A stretch of DNA of 64,000 bases from Glebionis coronaria (GCA_025667525.1 CM046878.1:82108196-82172195), one strand, 5' to 3'. Positions 10,981-22,721 are shown, numbered from the stretch's first letter. Notes: generated from the sequence alone by a model not told the origin. A program made the numbers and translations.

Positions 10981-12851
10981 TGATACAAGGCTTTTGCCCG
11001 TATAAAAATTAAAGATTAAAGATTAAGTTCGTGTTCTCGGTATCTTAACGAATTGATCTTAGCTCTCTATGTGTGACTTAGTTGATCTTTAGTGAAAAAG
11101 AATATTTTTGGGTGATTTTAAATTTAAATGCAAAGACTTAAAAGTAAAAGTGCTCTTAAAGTAAATCTAAGTCTAATTAAAGTAAAGTGCGAGTATTTTA
11201 AAACGTGACTAAAATTAAAGGGCACTAAAGTAAAATGACGTAAACTTAAATCTATCTAAGGCAAACTTAAAGTGCAACTAAAACTAAGGCAAATAATCTA
11301 AAAGTGCAATTAAATAAAAGGCAAGTAAAATAAAGCTTGAAGATAAAAATTAAAGATAAAAGCTAATAAGAACCTGAATACAGCTCATTCGGAATAAACC
11401 TTCGTTTGGAACAATCACTCGTCCTAAATGTCACCTTTGGTTGAAATGATTCTTCTTCACTTGGAATATTACCAAAATCCTTGATCCGGAACAAACTTGT
11501 CTGAATATGTCACTTATCCAAAACAATCTTTCATTCGGAACTTGCTGATTCGGAATCTTGTAAATCTTGCCTTGATTCGGAAGTTTTGGTCACCCCTTGA
11601 TTCGGAACTTTCCGGATGAAGCTCCTTTATTCGGAACTTTTGAAGTTCCGAATGAAGGCTCTTGGTTCGGAACTGTGAGTTGGTTCGGAAGGTTCCGAAT
11701 GAAGATCTTTGGTTCGGAAGTTTGGACTTCCGAATGAGTAAGTTTGGTTCGGAACTTTTGAAGTTCCGAATGAAGTTCCTTTATTCGGAACTTTTGAAGT
11801 TCCGAATGAGTTTCCTTGATTCGGAACTTTTTGAGTTCCGAATGAACAGACTTGGTTCGGAAATTTCAGGCTTCCGAATGAAACCTTCTATTCTTCCCTT
11901 GGTTCGGAACTTTTTCTGGAAACACAGAAACAAAGCAATACTTCCGAAGAACAAGGAAGATGGGTACAGTAGCCGTTATAAACAAAAAGTAATCAAAATC
12001 AAACACACGTATCAATTTAAACAGTAACGATCCAACAAATAAGCATCAACAATCAATCAAAAACATGAAATTAAACAACTTTAACCATAATAATCAAAAA
12101 CCACTTTGGATCAAAATAAAAGTATGAACATAAACATAAACACAACAAATCAAAGAATAAGAAAGGTAGATAAGAGATTGACCAGATAAAGTAAAGATTG
12201 ACAATAATTAAAATGAAACTTACTTGAAATTAAATGAATTTAAGGTGCAAGACAAGGTAATTAAATTGACAATTAATGTAAATGACAAGTATTTAAAATG
12301 GTGGAAGAGCTAATTGTCACACTTAGCCAACAAGAGTGAAATGATAACTAATCTAGTCTATTTATAGGGAAGACTAAAGCTTGCTTAGGAAGCTTCCTTA
12401 ATTGCATACTTAGTCCCTCCTTCTTTAATCTTCTTCTTAATTGCGAGATTAAGTCCCTCCTTCTTTAATCTTCATTAAATGTAGACTTAAAGGACTTTTA
12501 GCTTCGGGATTTCTTTGAACTCGTCTTTAAATTCTTCAATAAAATAGACTTGAATTCTTCGGCTTTTGATAAACTTCCGTCTTTTGACTTTTTCTTCGAT
12601 AAATCTTCAGAATTGGTCGTGGACTTCCGTTCTTTTTGCACTCTTGACTTCTTGACTTCGTCTTTTATCCTTTTCTTCAATAAAAGTCCATAAATGCCCG
12701 TGAATGTCCGTGTTTTATCCATTTTCCACCTTTTCATCCTAAATCACAACAAAAACACAAACCACGCATAATTCCGACATAAAATACACGTTTTGGTCCG
12801 GTTATTATTGTAATTAAGTGGTAGAAAAGATGGGTGTTTACACACCTATCA
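10981..12851 (-). repeat. 5' LTR of element B
   Basis: 1871 bp. By-eye comparison with 3664-5534 finds about six substitutions (for example near 11184, 11196, 11779, 11974, 12182 and 12214) and no indels. It carries the TTCGGAAC hairpin run at about 11520-11910. Confidence 0.95.
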
Positions 12852-12856
12852 ATAAG
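12852..12856. repeat. Target site duplication of element B, right copy
   Basis: ATAAG, matching 3659-3663. Confidence 0.95.
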
Positions 12857-14468
12857 TGTAGGGGAGACTTTTCCCACATGCTTAAACATTGAGGACAATG
12901 TTTATCTTAAGTGTAGGAGGGACTTCTATCGAAGTTTTAAGTGGACTTTTCCATTAAAAAAATGCCTTCATTTAACCGGAAAATCATCTTTTTCAACATT
13001 TTTCAATTTTTTAATTAACTTTGGCCATTTTGTCGTAATTTTTAAATTTTTATCGTTGCTTTCATATGTATAGATCCCGCAATAAAGTCAAAAATATTAA
13101 TAAAGTGGTGTAGCTAGTTTTGAAGTCTTTGACATATTAGGCCCGTTGCAATTATTTTGACTCAACCCGAATAGACTTATCCAAGTTTATTCTAGCTAGT
13201 ATCCTTAACCATGTAGACCTTAATTGGTTTATTAGGCTAAGCATCCACGAGTCTCATTACTTGAGATTTTAAATTGTGGAGAACGAGAAATGATAGAGTC
13301 AACTATAAGTCGGTATTCTTGCACAAGCTCACTTAGTGTGATTATTTGCCTATTATCCCATCACTTGCTAATAATTTATCTGCAATAAGTAAGGGCGTAC
13401 GATTTGAAAAGTTACTTAGCTTCTAGCCCAAGATCGCTTAAAAGTTGCTCGGTAATGATAAGAGTTCATAGCAAAGGCATAACTAATGAAGCGGGGCGCG
13501 AAGATTGGCGAGTCCGAAAAGGCCCTAACAAGGCATGAGGATTCCATTTTATTGCTAAAGATCCAAAGTGATGTGAAAAGCATTATTCCCAAGATCAATA
13601 TGAAGGATCAAGACTCACGACGAAAAGCAATCAACTCCCATAAAGATGATGGATAAGTCTATCCGAAAAGACCCTAACAAGGTATGAGGATAAATAGATC
13701 CAAGTCCGAAAAGGAGGCGGATTGTTGTATCTCAAAATCCCAATTGGCGATTGAAGAAATAATCATGAAGTCGTGGCCAACAAAGTTGGAGTATCCCTCA
13801 AAAGTCTCCAAGTGAAGAAACTCTATTAACGAAGAGAAGACTGTTATCTCAAGAACGTCTCTCAAGATATGAAGTATGAAGTACATGCCAAATATCGGCC
13901 CGAGAAAGGTCTCAAATCGTGAAGCGAATTATGCCAAGATATGAACTTTTTGATATCCCGAGAAGCAGTTTTAAGAGATTTTGTCCTATAGCTAACTATT
14001 AATCAAATCGTCCTACTTTGCTTTCAGCCTAAATAAACTATCGCAATAAGTCCAAAAATACATCTTCATGATCATTCTAAGACAAAAATAAAATATAAGA
14101 GATATACCGAGGAATAAGGGAGTTTAAGCATATAATTAAGCCATGTGTGTGAGTGTTTGTTTTGCTAACTTATAATAACAATGATCTCGTTTTTAAGCTT
14201 AGTTTGGGGAACGTGAAACTTGAGGGTGATAAATCTTCGCAGCACCGAAGCCCTAATGTAAGTCTTAGATCTCTTTGCAAGTTATTTTCATGTTGCTATT
14301 TTCAAGTGAAAATGGTTTTCTATCCTTTTGTTTCCTTTAAAGTTTTAATTTCTCTTAGTACTCTAAATTTTGTTTCATTGGTATATCTATAAGGCCAAGG
14401 TTGATTGATTATGAGAAAAGTGTAAATTTGCTTTAACACTAAGCATTGCATGAGGGCATGGCAATGGT
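12857..14468 (+). other. 3' non-coding region of element A, right of insertion B
   Basis: Continuation of 3346-3658. It starts TGTAGGGGAGACTTTTCCC and contains repeated blocks matching the 3' region of element B in reverse. Short ORFs on both strands show no recognisable domain. No envelope-like ORF is seen. Confidence 0.7.
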
Positions 14469-14483
14469 TAAGTGTAGGGGATT
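14469..14483 (+). other. Polypurine tract of element A
   Basis: TAAGTGTAGGGGATT directly before the 3' LTR terminus TGATAGGTGTG; same motif as in element B. Confidence 0.85.
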
Positions 14484-16173
14484 TGATAGGTGTGAAAACA
14501 CCCATTCTTTTACCACTTATTTCTTGCTAAAACAAGACCAAAACGCGTATTTAATGTCATTTGTTTGGAATTATGCGTGGTTTGTGTGTTTGTTATGTTT
14601 TCAGAGTCAACCGGATAAATATTGAAGAAAATTGGGATTGCACGGGTTTTATCGAAGAAAAAGACTCAAGACGAAGTCTATAATCCAAGAGATGCAAAAG
14701 ATTTGAAGTCAATGGGCCTATTTGAAGATTTATCGAAGAAAAGGACCAAAGATGGAAGATTTACATATGTCGAAAGAGCTCAAGTCTATTAAACTAAGAA
14801 ATTAAAAGACGAGTTGAATTTATTCGTCGACAAATCCCGAATCAGAATCGAAAACGTCCACTTTTCTGAAAAGACGGAAAGACAAGAAGAAAGGGAGAAA
14901 GCCCACTCACCAACCAAAGACAAGGCCTATATAAAGAGTTCCCTTCACACATTTGGAGCAGTTTTTTATTTCCCAGTCTTTTCTTTCTTTTTGTTTCGTA
15001 GGGAAGAAGCCAACACCACTAAGGTGTTGGTGATTTTTATTTTTCTTGATTCTATCTTAGATTTGTAGTTTTAATCTTTTCCTTTGTTTGCTTAACATTA
15101 ATCAATCAATACAATCATTCATTTCATCTTGTTTATCTTCATCTTTTTTATTTAAAGTCTCAAGTTCTTATTTGGGTGATTTTGATCTTTGAAAGTAAGT
15201 GGGTTTTGTGTTTTTGTTGTTTTGGTTTGATATTTATGGTTAGTAGATGATTAGTGTTTAGTTTGGTTTAAAGTTTTGGTTAAAAACTTGGTTGATTTTT
15301 GATAAAAATCGTGTTCTTTGATTTCCCTGTTCTTCGCTGTTCTTCAACACTGCCCAGATTCCGAATCAAGCTCCCTCAATTTTTATTCCGTATCAAGATT
15401 GTTCATCCGGAATATTTTATATTCCGGATCAGTGTCTTCCATTTGGAATATTTATTAATCCGAGTCAAGTTCTTCATCCGGAGTAACTTTTTATTCCGGA
15501 TCAACCGGATATTCCGGATCTGTCATTTTCCAAACATTCTGAATCAAGTATTCATCCGGAATAATTAATATTCCGGACGAGTGTAATTATTCCGGATCAA
15601 GCATATTCCGAATCAGCATTTTTCCATTCAAATTATTCCGGATCAGTTGTTCGTCCGGAATAATTAATATTCCGGATGAGTGGCATTATTCCGCATCAAG
15701 GTTTTAAGAAAATATTCCGAGTCAGTTTTTAAACATTCCGAATAAAGCTTTTTCAGTTTTTATTCCGCATGAGCGTATATTCCGAATCAAGCTTTTTCCC
15801 CTTTTATTCCGAGTCAGCAAAGATATTCCGCATGAAGCAAAGATATTCCGCATGAGTAAGATTTTCCGAATGAAGGATTTTTGTCTGATTTATTCCGAAT
15901 AAAAGTTATATTCCGGATCAAGGTCTACATTCTGAATCAAGCTTAAATTTTAGTAAGGGTATTTACTGTCACTGTTCTATTTTAATTCAAGTTTTATTCT
16001 TATTAATTGCTTTTAGTTTATCTTTATTTACTTTACGCATTTAATCCTTTTAAGTAGATTAGAAAACCAAACTCTTTTTCTTGTAACCAAGAACAACTAT
16101 TCCACTTTGAACCGTGATCGATTCGAGAAGATTCCGAGAATTAAATTGAACCCATGCAAAAACTCAAGTATCA
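14484..16173 (+). repeat. 3' LTR of element A
   Basis: 1690 bp, TGATAGGTGTG to AAGTATCA. The right 1170 bases match the window start. The first 520 bases contain a likely promoter and transcribed leader region (GGCCTATATAAAGAG near 14925-14940 is a good TATA box). The ATTCCGGAT/ATTCCGAAT motif array is at about 15355-15930. Confidence 0.93.
14931..14940 (+). promoter_or_regulatory. TATA box in LTR of element A
   Basis: CCTATATAAAG lies about 450 bases into the LTR, followed about 30 bases later by a plausible start region. It is the likely U3/R promoter of the element; the matching part of the 5' LTR lies outside the window. Confidence 0.5.
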
Positions 16174-17102
16174 AACAACATCATTGTCTAAATTGTTTCC
16201 AAACCCCAAAAGTTATAACAGAGTAGCGTTAGCTCTCCACAAATCTCAACCCATAAAAAGCAACCAAATTGTTTTACAAGACACAATGAAATATAAATTG
16301 TTTTTGATCAAAAGGGAGGAAAACAAGTTTGACCGCCCACAAGCCACAACAACTTCCAAAGCATGCTCCGCTACAATCATCCTCGATTACCTGAAACACA
16401 TGCTTAAAATCGTCAACAAATAATGTTAAGCGAGATCTATAGGTTTACAAAATCACAATTGAACATGAGTATAAAAATCATTCACGAGTATTCAATAGTA
16501 TGCAGATCATTACAAACTATGATTGGGTATTACTCATTATAGCATAAGCTATTTAATTATGATTTAACTAATGTAGGTCATTCTCTTTTAAGCTCCATGT
16601 TTGTTTTGTACTTTCAATAATTTATATTTCAGTTTTGTACATTTAATTATTGCCCAAACTCATGTCACGTTAAATCATATTTGTATGCATAAAGCTAAAT
16701 TGTGTAAGGACACACCTTAAGTAGGCCTAACATTATACCCTTGTGGCATACAATTTATATATAAAAATCTTATTTATACCAGGACCATGAAATATATGAA
16801 CTACACAATCAAAGTAATATTTAAAAGGTCGTCTTGTTGATTTTGGGGATCATGTGCAAAATTTGGGCTACTAAGTTTGGCAATGCTATAAAGTTTAGAA
16901 AAAAAATACCTTAAAAACACAATTTTATAAAAGCTATATGGATATTTCAAAAAGAAATAAGTACATCAAAGTGTTTTAAGCTGTAAAAACAAAAACATAT
17001 AGCCGATAAATCATAATAGTAACTCTGTAAAACGTCGTTGACCATTCCTAAGTTAACATAAAGGCCGAAAGTGGTGAAGTTGTAAAACATCTCACACTTA
17101 GG
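16174..17102. other. Host intergenic sequence
   Basis: A/T-rich unique-looking sequence right of element A. The ORF 16154-16423 starts inside the LTR and shows no domain. No gene, RNA or repeat is recognised. Confidence 0.5.
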
Positions 17103-17500
17103 GGGTGTTTGGATGTGCGGTTAGGAGGAGATTATCTTTAAATCTCAGTTCCAAAATAGAGATAAGTTAAAAAAAATGTTTGGGTAATAAATGGAGATAA
17201 GTGATTATTTGTGTTTAGAAGCTTCAAAATGGAGTTTTGAAAAAGTTAGTGGGGAGCTACTTATTTCATTTTCAAAATGGAGTTTTGGAAAAGTAAGTTT
17301 TCAAAATGGAGTTTATTATCAAATAATCAAATTTGTCAAACACTCAAAAAAGTGATTATTTGATTATTGCGATTTCAAACTGGAATATCAAATTCAAACA
17401 CTATTATTTAAAATGGAGTTTTCAAAATGATGATTTTTCAAAATGGAGTTTTCAAAATGAATAATTTGTTTTCAATAAGCACATCCAAAGTCCAAACACC
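17103..17500. mobile_element. Small non-autonomous TIR element (MITE-like)
   Basis: The left end GGGTGTTTGGATGTGC is mirrored at the right by GCACATCC...TCCAAACACCC, with a 7-base duplication in the right arm. The roughly 400-bp interior repeats TTCAAAATGGAGTTTT-like units in both orientations and has no ORF. GGGTGTTTGG-type ends are common in plant hAT-like MITEs. CACTTA occurs at both borders, but an exact 8-bp duplication is not clear. Confidence 0.5.
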
Positions 17501-18165
17501 CACTTATTTGAAAATATAATTATACAAAATAGAGTAAAATTATAAAAGCTATAAATTTTAAAGGCTCAAAATGTAAATAAACTAAAATAATCATCTTCCT
17601 CGTGATCTAATCTTTCAACCTATTTTCTTCACAAAATTCATACAAAGATTTTGTTCTTTAACATAATCTTGTCAATTTAACGCTAAAAATCAAATTTATT
17701 CTTCATCCTAAAGGTTTAAAATCGGGGCCCCTTTCAAATTTGAATGCTTGTGTGATCGATCACCTTACACATGCTCAAATCCGGCCATGAATATTAACAT
17801 AGAACGTATATTAGTTTTACAACCATTAGATAGTTCAGTTTGGAGAAACAAAGATTGTATAGCACATTCGATATCTTTATGGAATTAATTTTATTCAAGA
17901 CAAATCGGCTCAAATTTCGCTACTAAACACTAGACGCGATTTAACGTGGCAATACAAACGAATACTCATGTCAGAATGTATTATAAAAAGACACCAGCTT
18001 TTTCTTTAGCGATCTCATTTCAGTGGAATTGATTGAACTACTTTGAAGTATGCAAATTATAAAAACAAGAGTTACGCAAGCTTCTTAGCTAGAAATGTTT
18101 CTAAACGTCCAAAACAATTTCTTATGTAGATTTCAATATTGATTTTTTCACACAATATAATTGGG
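17501..18165. other. Host intergenic sequence
   Basis: No gene or repeat recognised; A/T-rich. Confidence 0.4.
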
Positions 18166-18617
18166 TCACGGATTCGAATATCAAGTGAACTCGGTTGAGT
18201 CACCGAATCACATGATCGACCACTCGGCCAACCCATATGGTCACGAGTGCTACCATCAGTCCACGGGTTCGATCACCTAGTTACGGTTCGACCACTGAGT
18301 CAACCTAATTGAAGCATTGGATCACGGGATCAACCACCGGGTTAACCCGGTCGAGTCACCAGGTCAAGTGTTCTACCATCGGATCAACCGGTCGAGTAAC
18401 CAGATCAACCCGGTCGCCCGTCACCGGGTCACGCGTTCGACCACCAAGTTAAACCGGTCGAGCCACCGGGTCATGCATTCGACCATTGAATAAACTCGTT
18501 CGAGTCACCAAGCACGCATTCGACCATTAGGTCAACCCATTCGAGTCATCGGGTCACTGATTCAACCACCGGATCTACCGGTCGAGTCACTGGGTTACCG
18601 ATTCAACCATCGAGTAA
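18166..18617. repeat. Degenerate minisatellite, unit about 41 bp
   Basis: About ten diverged copies of a unit resembling CGGTCGAGTCACCGGGTCAC followed by GCATTCGACCACCGGGTCAAC. It is much richer in G+C and CpG than its surroundings. Units at 18410-18600 are best conserved, outer copies more decayed. No long ORF spans it. Confidence 0.8.
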
Positions 18618-19148
18618 ATTAGCATATTCTTAGCTATATTTCGTTGAACAATTTCTGTCGCTATGCGTGAGTACACGTATAGTGTCTAAAAGAATGATGC
18701 ATAATAAGTGTGAAAAAAAATAAACGTCCACACATTTTTAATGCGTAAAATACATAGCTTCTTCACACTTTGTGGATCACTTTTGTAACACCCAAATCCT
18801 CCGTACTTCTTATGTGGTATGCGTGGGATATTGGGTGTTACAAATACTTGCACTTGCTTTTATTTGAAACATTTATAAGTGTGTGTTTTCAAACTTTATT
18901 TGCATTTATTTGTGTAATAATTTTCACATAATTTTAAATGTAAACAAACTCAAAATATTTTACACTTTTATTTAAAATATGTATAAAACAATATAAAAAA
19001 ATGCTATCTTTATAGTGTGTTAGGAGTGGCCGAGGGGTTTAACATGGGAGTTGGGGACGATATTTACACCTAAATCCGGCATGCTGACGATATGTAAGCT
19101 TTCTCGGGTTTTTACACATTCAAGGTATGCCTATGGGATTTTGGGTTA
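18618..19148. other. Host intergenic sequence with one short inverted repeat
   Basis: A/T-rich. It contains the 14-bp inverted repeat at 18782-18844 and, near 19020-19140, a moderately G-rich stretch leading into the USE-like motif. No ORF. Confidence 0.4.
18782..18844. repeat. Perfect 14-bp inverted repeat
   Basis: TTTGTAACACCCAA (18782-18795) and TTGGGTGTTACAAA (18831-18844) are perfect reverse complements around 35 bases. TGTAACACCC is also the terminus type of gypsy-type LTRs such as H in this window, so it may be a tiny LTR-end relic or a hairpin. Confidence 0.6.
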
Positions 19149-19199
19149 ATCCCACATCGGTCGATAAATGCAAGTTGAGAGCGAGAAAGTCTGTAAATA
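19149..19199 (+). promoter_or_regulatory. Candidate snRNA-type promoter (USE plus TATA)
   Basis: ATCCCACATCGG at 19149-19160 matches the plant upstream sequence element consensus RTCCCACATCG. TAAATA begins at 19194, 34 bases after the motif ends, the spacing known for Pol II snRNA genes. A transcript would start near 19225. The sequence there is not recognisable as a known U-snRNA, so this may be a chance or repeat-borne copy. Confidence 0.35.
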
Positions 19200-19558
19200 A
19201 ACACCAAGCTGCATTAGGAAAAGTTGTGGTCTCACTTTATGTTACTGCAAATATTAGTTTGTTATTGTTTACAAACCATAACAAAATTGTGTGAAACTCA
19301 TCTATACACACACTCAAAGATGATGGCTCAAAAACCACCTTGACCGCATAAACGGCCATTACCTAGTAACAATGATTTGCATGTAGGCTACTCTAGTTTT
19401 AGGACCCATTCAATTAACATAAGAAGAATAAGTAACTAAAACAGCAAAATGTTTAACAACCCCATGTTCCAAATACAATGTTTAATATAAATGGAATTAC
19501 AAGCATAAATCGTTTAACTTCTAGCATAAAGATTAGATTTAACATAAGTTAAAATACC

Positions 19559-22256
19559 TCAAACAGCAAAAGGTTTAATAGCTCCCCAGGTGGGTTCAAT
19601 CCACGCATGGGCGTAGAGAGGATGTTTGGTTCCCACAAAATCCCCAAAACTTTCTTCAATGTTTTTGTCATTGAAAGTGTGATACATGCCACTTTCGAAT
19701 GAATAGAACACCACCTTCCCATTCTTATAATAAAATCTTGCAAAGAAGATTTTGTCTTCCATTTCCGGCGTTTTGGCTTCAATGCAGAGGCATGCGCTGT
19801 CAGAGATGTAAATCGTGTGCCTTCCTAAACCATTTGTTTTCTCCCATTCTTTTGTAAGATCATTCAGCCTGAATATCTCAATGGATTCTCCAAAATGGTC
19901 CACAAAGACAAGTAACACATGCTGATCACATTTAGTCAGGAAATATTCTACTGGATACAATCTGGCGCAACTTCTCGGGGCTTCAACTACATCTTCCTCC
20001 AAAGAGTAATCTTCTTGACCCAAGTTTTTGAAAATACTAAGTTGTCCGTCTAAACACAAAGCATAAAGATCTCGGCCATAAAATATTGGATGAAAAAAGG
20101 GACAGGCTTCTTCGTTGTCCTCAATTTCATTGTCATAATCCACACTACCCAAACGACTGACTAAACGCCAGGTTTGTTCTCCATGTACAAAGTGGATGTG
20201 CATGCCTTTCCAGCCAAATCCAACAACCATACAATCTGGGGAAGTTGGTGGTGCTGAGAAGCATAAACTATGAATCTCATCATTTACCTCGGGAAGATCA
20301 TGTACCTCATTTGTGAAGGGGTTACAAAACACCAATCCACGCTCACTACGCTCAGTGTAATACAACAACCAACCATAATGAGAAAAACATATTTCGCCAT
20401 CACTGATTGGAGCATGTAGTTTTTTCATAAAGTACTTGTTACCGTCAAAAGGATCTTCAAGAGTGACAATGCCTCGTTTTTTGTCTGCCAACATTAGCCA
20501 CGGCGAAAGCAAAGAATAATTTTGCAATCTCTTTAATGCTGCTCCACCAACAGGCGCTGCTAAATGGCAGCGTTTGCATGTAGCACGAAAGTTCAAGTAT
20601 TCCAAGCCAATACAAAACTCCATAATCATGTCGAAAACACCAAATGGAAGATTAAGCTGTTGTGATTCATCAAGTTCAACATCATCATTATCATTAACTA
20701 ATCTTGCCACAATCCCACCGTCCTTGTCTGCTATTTCTTTATTAACTTTAGCATAAGAAACTGCTAACCTGCAAAAGATCAATTTTTTTTAGGTAAAATT
20801 AATGGTACTGTCATACAGCAGAGCAGTACAAATGATGTGTACAGCAAGGGTCCTAAATTTAATTTTCTCCCATTTTTCAACAATATATCCTGTCATCAAC
20901 TGCTTCACCATCTCCCACAACCTTCACATCCTAACCGCATGAGTTGTGTGACTTATTTCAATGGAAAGATTGAAAAAGACAAGGTTCATTCCAGAGTGAT
21001 AACATGAAAAGGGTAAAAAAGATGAATGGAAAAAATGTTTGAAAGACAAAAGCGGGTGAAAGTGTAAATACTTTAAAAAAAATGTCCGAAAGAGTGAAGT
21101 TAAAAATTAGAGGCTATTATATTTAGAATCCTAGCTGCACACGATAATATCTAATGTTATTGCTGTAGAGATATTCCCAAATTAGAAACACACAAATCAA
21201 GTAAAAGAATATTACGTACCTGCATTCCCACACTGAGAAATGGCTAGTTGGTAGCAGCGGAGAAGGAAACATAGAAGATAGCAAGATTGTTCTATCACTT
21301 AAATCGTACGAGTATATGACTTTCCCCATTCTGCTACAAATGTGTATCTTCCCCCCAAACTCGGAGGCAATTGTAGGACTATAAGCCACCGAGTTATCAC
21401 GACCAAGATCCACAAACAAATTACCCTCTTTTAGGTCTTCTATCTGTTCCCATACTCTAAGACTGTTAACCTCTTCCTCCTCAAAGATCGTCATATCTAA
21501 TTTATGTAAAGCTACAAAAGAGAGTGACATGTCGGCTGTCACTTTAAAATCAAGACCTATAAGTATGCAGAACAATTCTGTATTAAATCCTCCCAAGAAA
21601 AAAAGGATCTCATGACCCCGATAGTAGGGAATATGAGGGCATGCCGAAAATGGCATAAGTTTGATCACAACTCTTCCATTCCTAACCACAATCCCAATCT
21701 CAATGACGACTTCATGTAAAGTATTGTCCGAATTCAAAGCATATACTTTACCATTGCAACAACATAGGCTATACAGTACACAGCCAAGCCCGGTTACTCT
21801 CAAGAGTTGCATAATGTATGGTTTCTCGGTCCATTTTAACCTCTTTCTTCCACGGTTTAGCAGGCAAAAAACAAATCTAGGTTTATCTTTTATCGTTAGC
21901 AGTAGAACTGAATTGGGATCATCGGGTGGCAACGACAAACAGCATTCTTTGATAGATGGGGAATACCCATCAGTCAAAACTAAGGGAGGGAGATGTATGA
22001 TGTTTGAAGTAGCAGGGTTCCAAAGAGACCACAAGTTGTCGTTAGAGAGAATCAACCAACCATGAAAACTCCCGCGAATACGTCTATTATGCAACTCAGG
22101 GATTCGACACCGATAAAAGGACAGCGGGTCGTGTATGTTGAAGAAAAAGTGGTCTCCTTTACCGTCTTTGTTCTGAGCAACGAACCATTGATATTTTGGC
22201 GAAAGGGGGGGAATTCCATCATGCACTGGACCACAAGAAAGCTGATTCTGCTCCAT
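19559..22256 (-). CDS. Two-exon protein: DUF295 domain, F-box, second DUF295 domain
   Basis: Exon 1 is 22256-21220 and exon 2 is 20768-19559. The 451-bp intron has donor TGCAG/GTACGT and acceptor CTTTTGCAG/GTTAGC. Joining restores one frame of 2247 bases (748 residues). Residues about 15-345 form a DUF295/KIB-type beta-propeller-like domain (PLSPKYQWFVAQ, FHGWLILS, LWNPATSNIIHLP). After a short linker, residues about 388-425 resemble an F-box (LPFGVFDMIMEFCIGLEYLN followed by FRATCKRC). A second DUF295 domain follows (DGEICFSHYGWLLYYT, GLVFCNPFTNEVHDLP). F-box proteins act as SCF ubiquitin ligase adaptors; the usual order is F-box then DUF295, so a DUF295 unit ahead of the F-box is unusual. 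An in-frame TAG directly precedes the ATG; a 5' UTR intron ending there is possible. The substrate is unknown. It is the only apparently intact host-type gene in the window. Confidence 0.78.
20769..21219 (-). other. Intron of the DUF295/F-box gene
   Basis: GT...AG borders, A/T-rich, phase 2, joining AG to G to encode Arg346. An ORF call reading through the donor gives 31 unrelated residues, and one reading back through the acceptor gives four, supporting splicing. Confidence 0.75.
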
Positions 22257-22521
22257 CTAGATGTTTGTATAAAAATTGTAACTTAACTAAAGAAATGTAA
22301 GTAATGTTTTTTATAAACCAAAACTAAAAACAGATAATCAGGCGTGTTTTATCCCAAATCGAATAAAGACTTGATTTTTATTAAAATTAAACCAATGGGC
22401 TAAACATCTGATGATACTAATAATTAAGCTGGAAAACAAAAACTGAATCATAGAGCTAGAATTAAATAAAATATGAAACACAAATTGAACTAATAATAAA
22501 GGGGGAATAATTAATTAATAC

Positions 22522-22720
22522 CTCAAACTTGAAAATGGATGATACTTTCAAAAAAGCCGATTTTTGCGAATGCTTATTATGAAGGAATAATAATTCATTA
22601 CTTCAAACAACTTCTTTTTGGACCGGCCTGTGTGTGTGTGTTTTTTTTACAGCTTGCTTTTTGGGGAAGAAGAGGCGCTCGATGATGGTCCTTGTGGCTT
22701 TTTTTTTTGTTTTTTTTATA
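22522..22720 (-). promoter_or_regulatory. Possible promoter and 5' UTR exon of the DUF295/F-box gene
   Basis: On the - strand CGTATAAAAAA (about 22712-22721) is a good TATA box, followed by a CT-rich leader (CTCTTCTTCCCC near 22680) and a plausible splice donor TTTGAG/GTATTA at 22522/22521. The acceptor could be CATCTAG directly before the ATG at 22256. Inferred from signals only. Confidence 0.3.
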
Positions 22721-22721
22721 C

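Larger units (their letters stand above)
3664..12851 (-). mobile_element. Nested Athila-like non-autonomous element B
   Basis: A complete element on the - strand with two 1871-bp LTRs (3664-5534 and 10981-12851), a tRNA-Asp-type primer site, one gag-protease ORF, about 2 kb of non-coding 3' sequence and a polypurine tract. It is flanked by ATAAG on both sides (3659-3663 and 12852-12856), and removing it plus one ATAAG restores the 3' sequence of element A. The LTRs differ at about 6 bases by eye (about 0.3%), so the insertion is very recent. RT, RNase H and integrase are absent, so mobility would need enzymes supplied in trans by a related autonomous element. Confidence 0.95.
1..16173 (+). 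mobile_element. Athila-like Ty3/gypsy element A (left end outside window)
   Basis: Two LTR copies in the same orientation (1-1167 and 14484-16173) flank a tRNA-Asp-type primer site, a gag start, an RNase H/integrase fragment and a polypurine tract. The right LTR begins TGATAGGTGTG and ends AAGTATCA, a short TGATA/TATCA inverted terminus. The left LTR starts before the window: base 1 corresponds to LTR position 521. By eye the aligned LTR parts differ at about 24 of roughly 1130 positions plus two small indels, so the insertion is older than nested element B. Gag, protease and most of RT are deleted. The Athila lineage is inferred from the primer type and the gag and RNase H/integrase motifs. 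Target duplication cannot be checked because the left flank is missing. Confidence 0.9.

Noticed and set aside
16154..16423. An 89-codon ORF at the right edge of element A
   Set aside because: It starts inside the LTR and crosses the element border; the residue composition looks random.
19025..19060. GTGGCCGAGGGG resembling a tRNA/SINE A box
   Set aside because: No B box (GGTTCGANTCC-like) at the expected distance and no poly-A/T tail.
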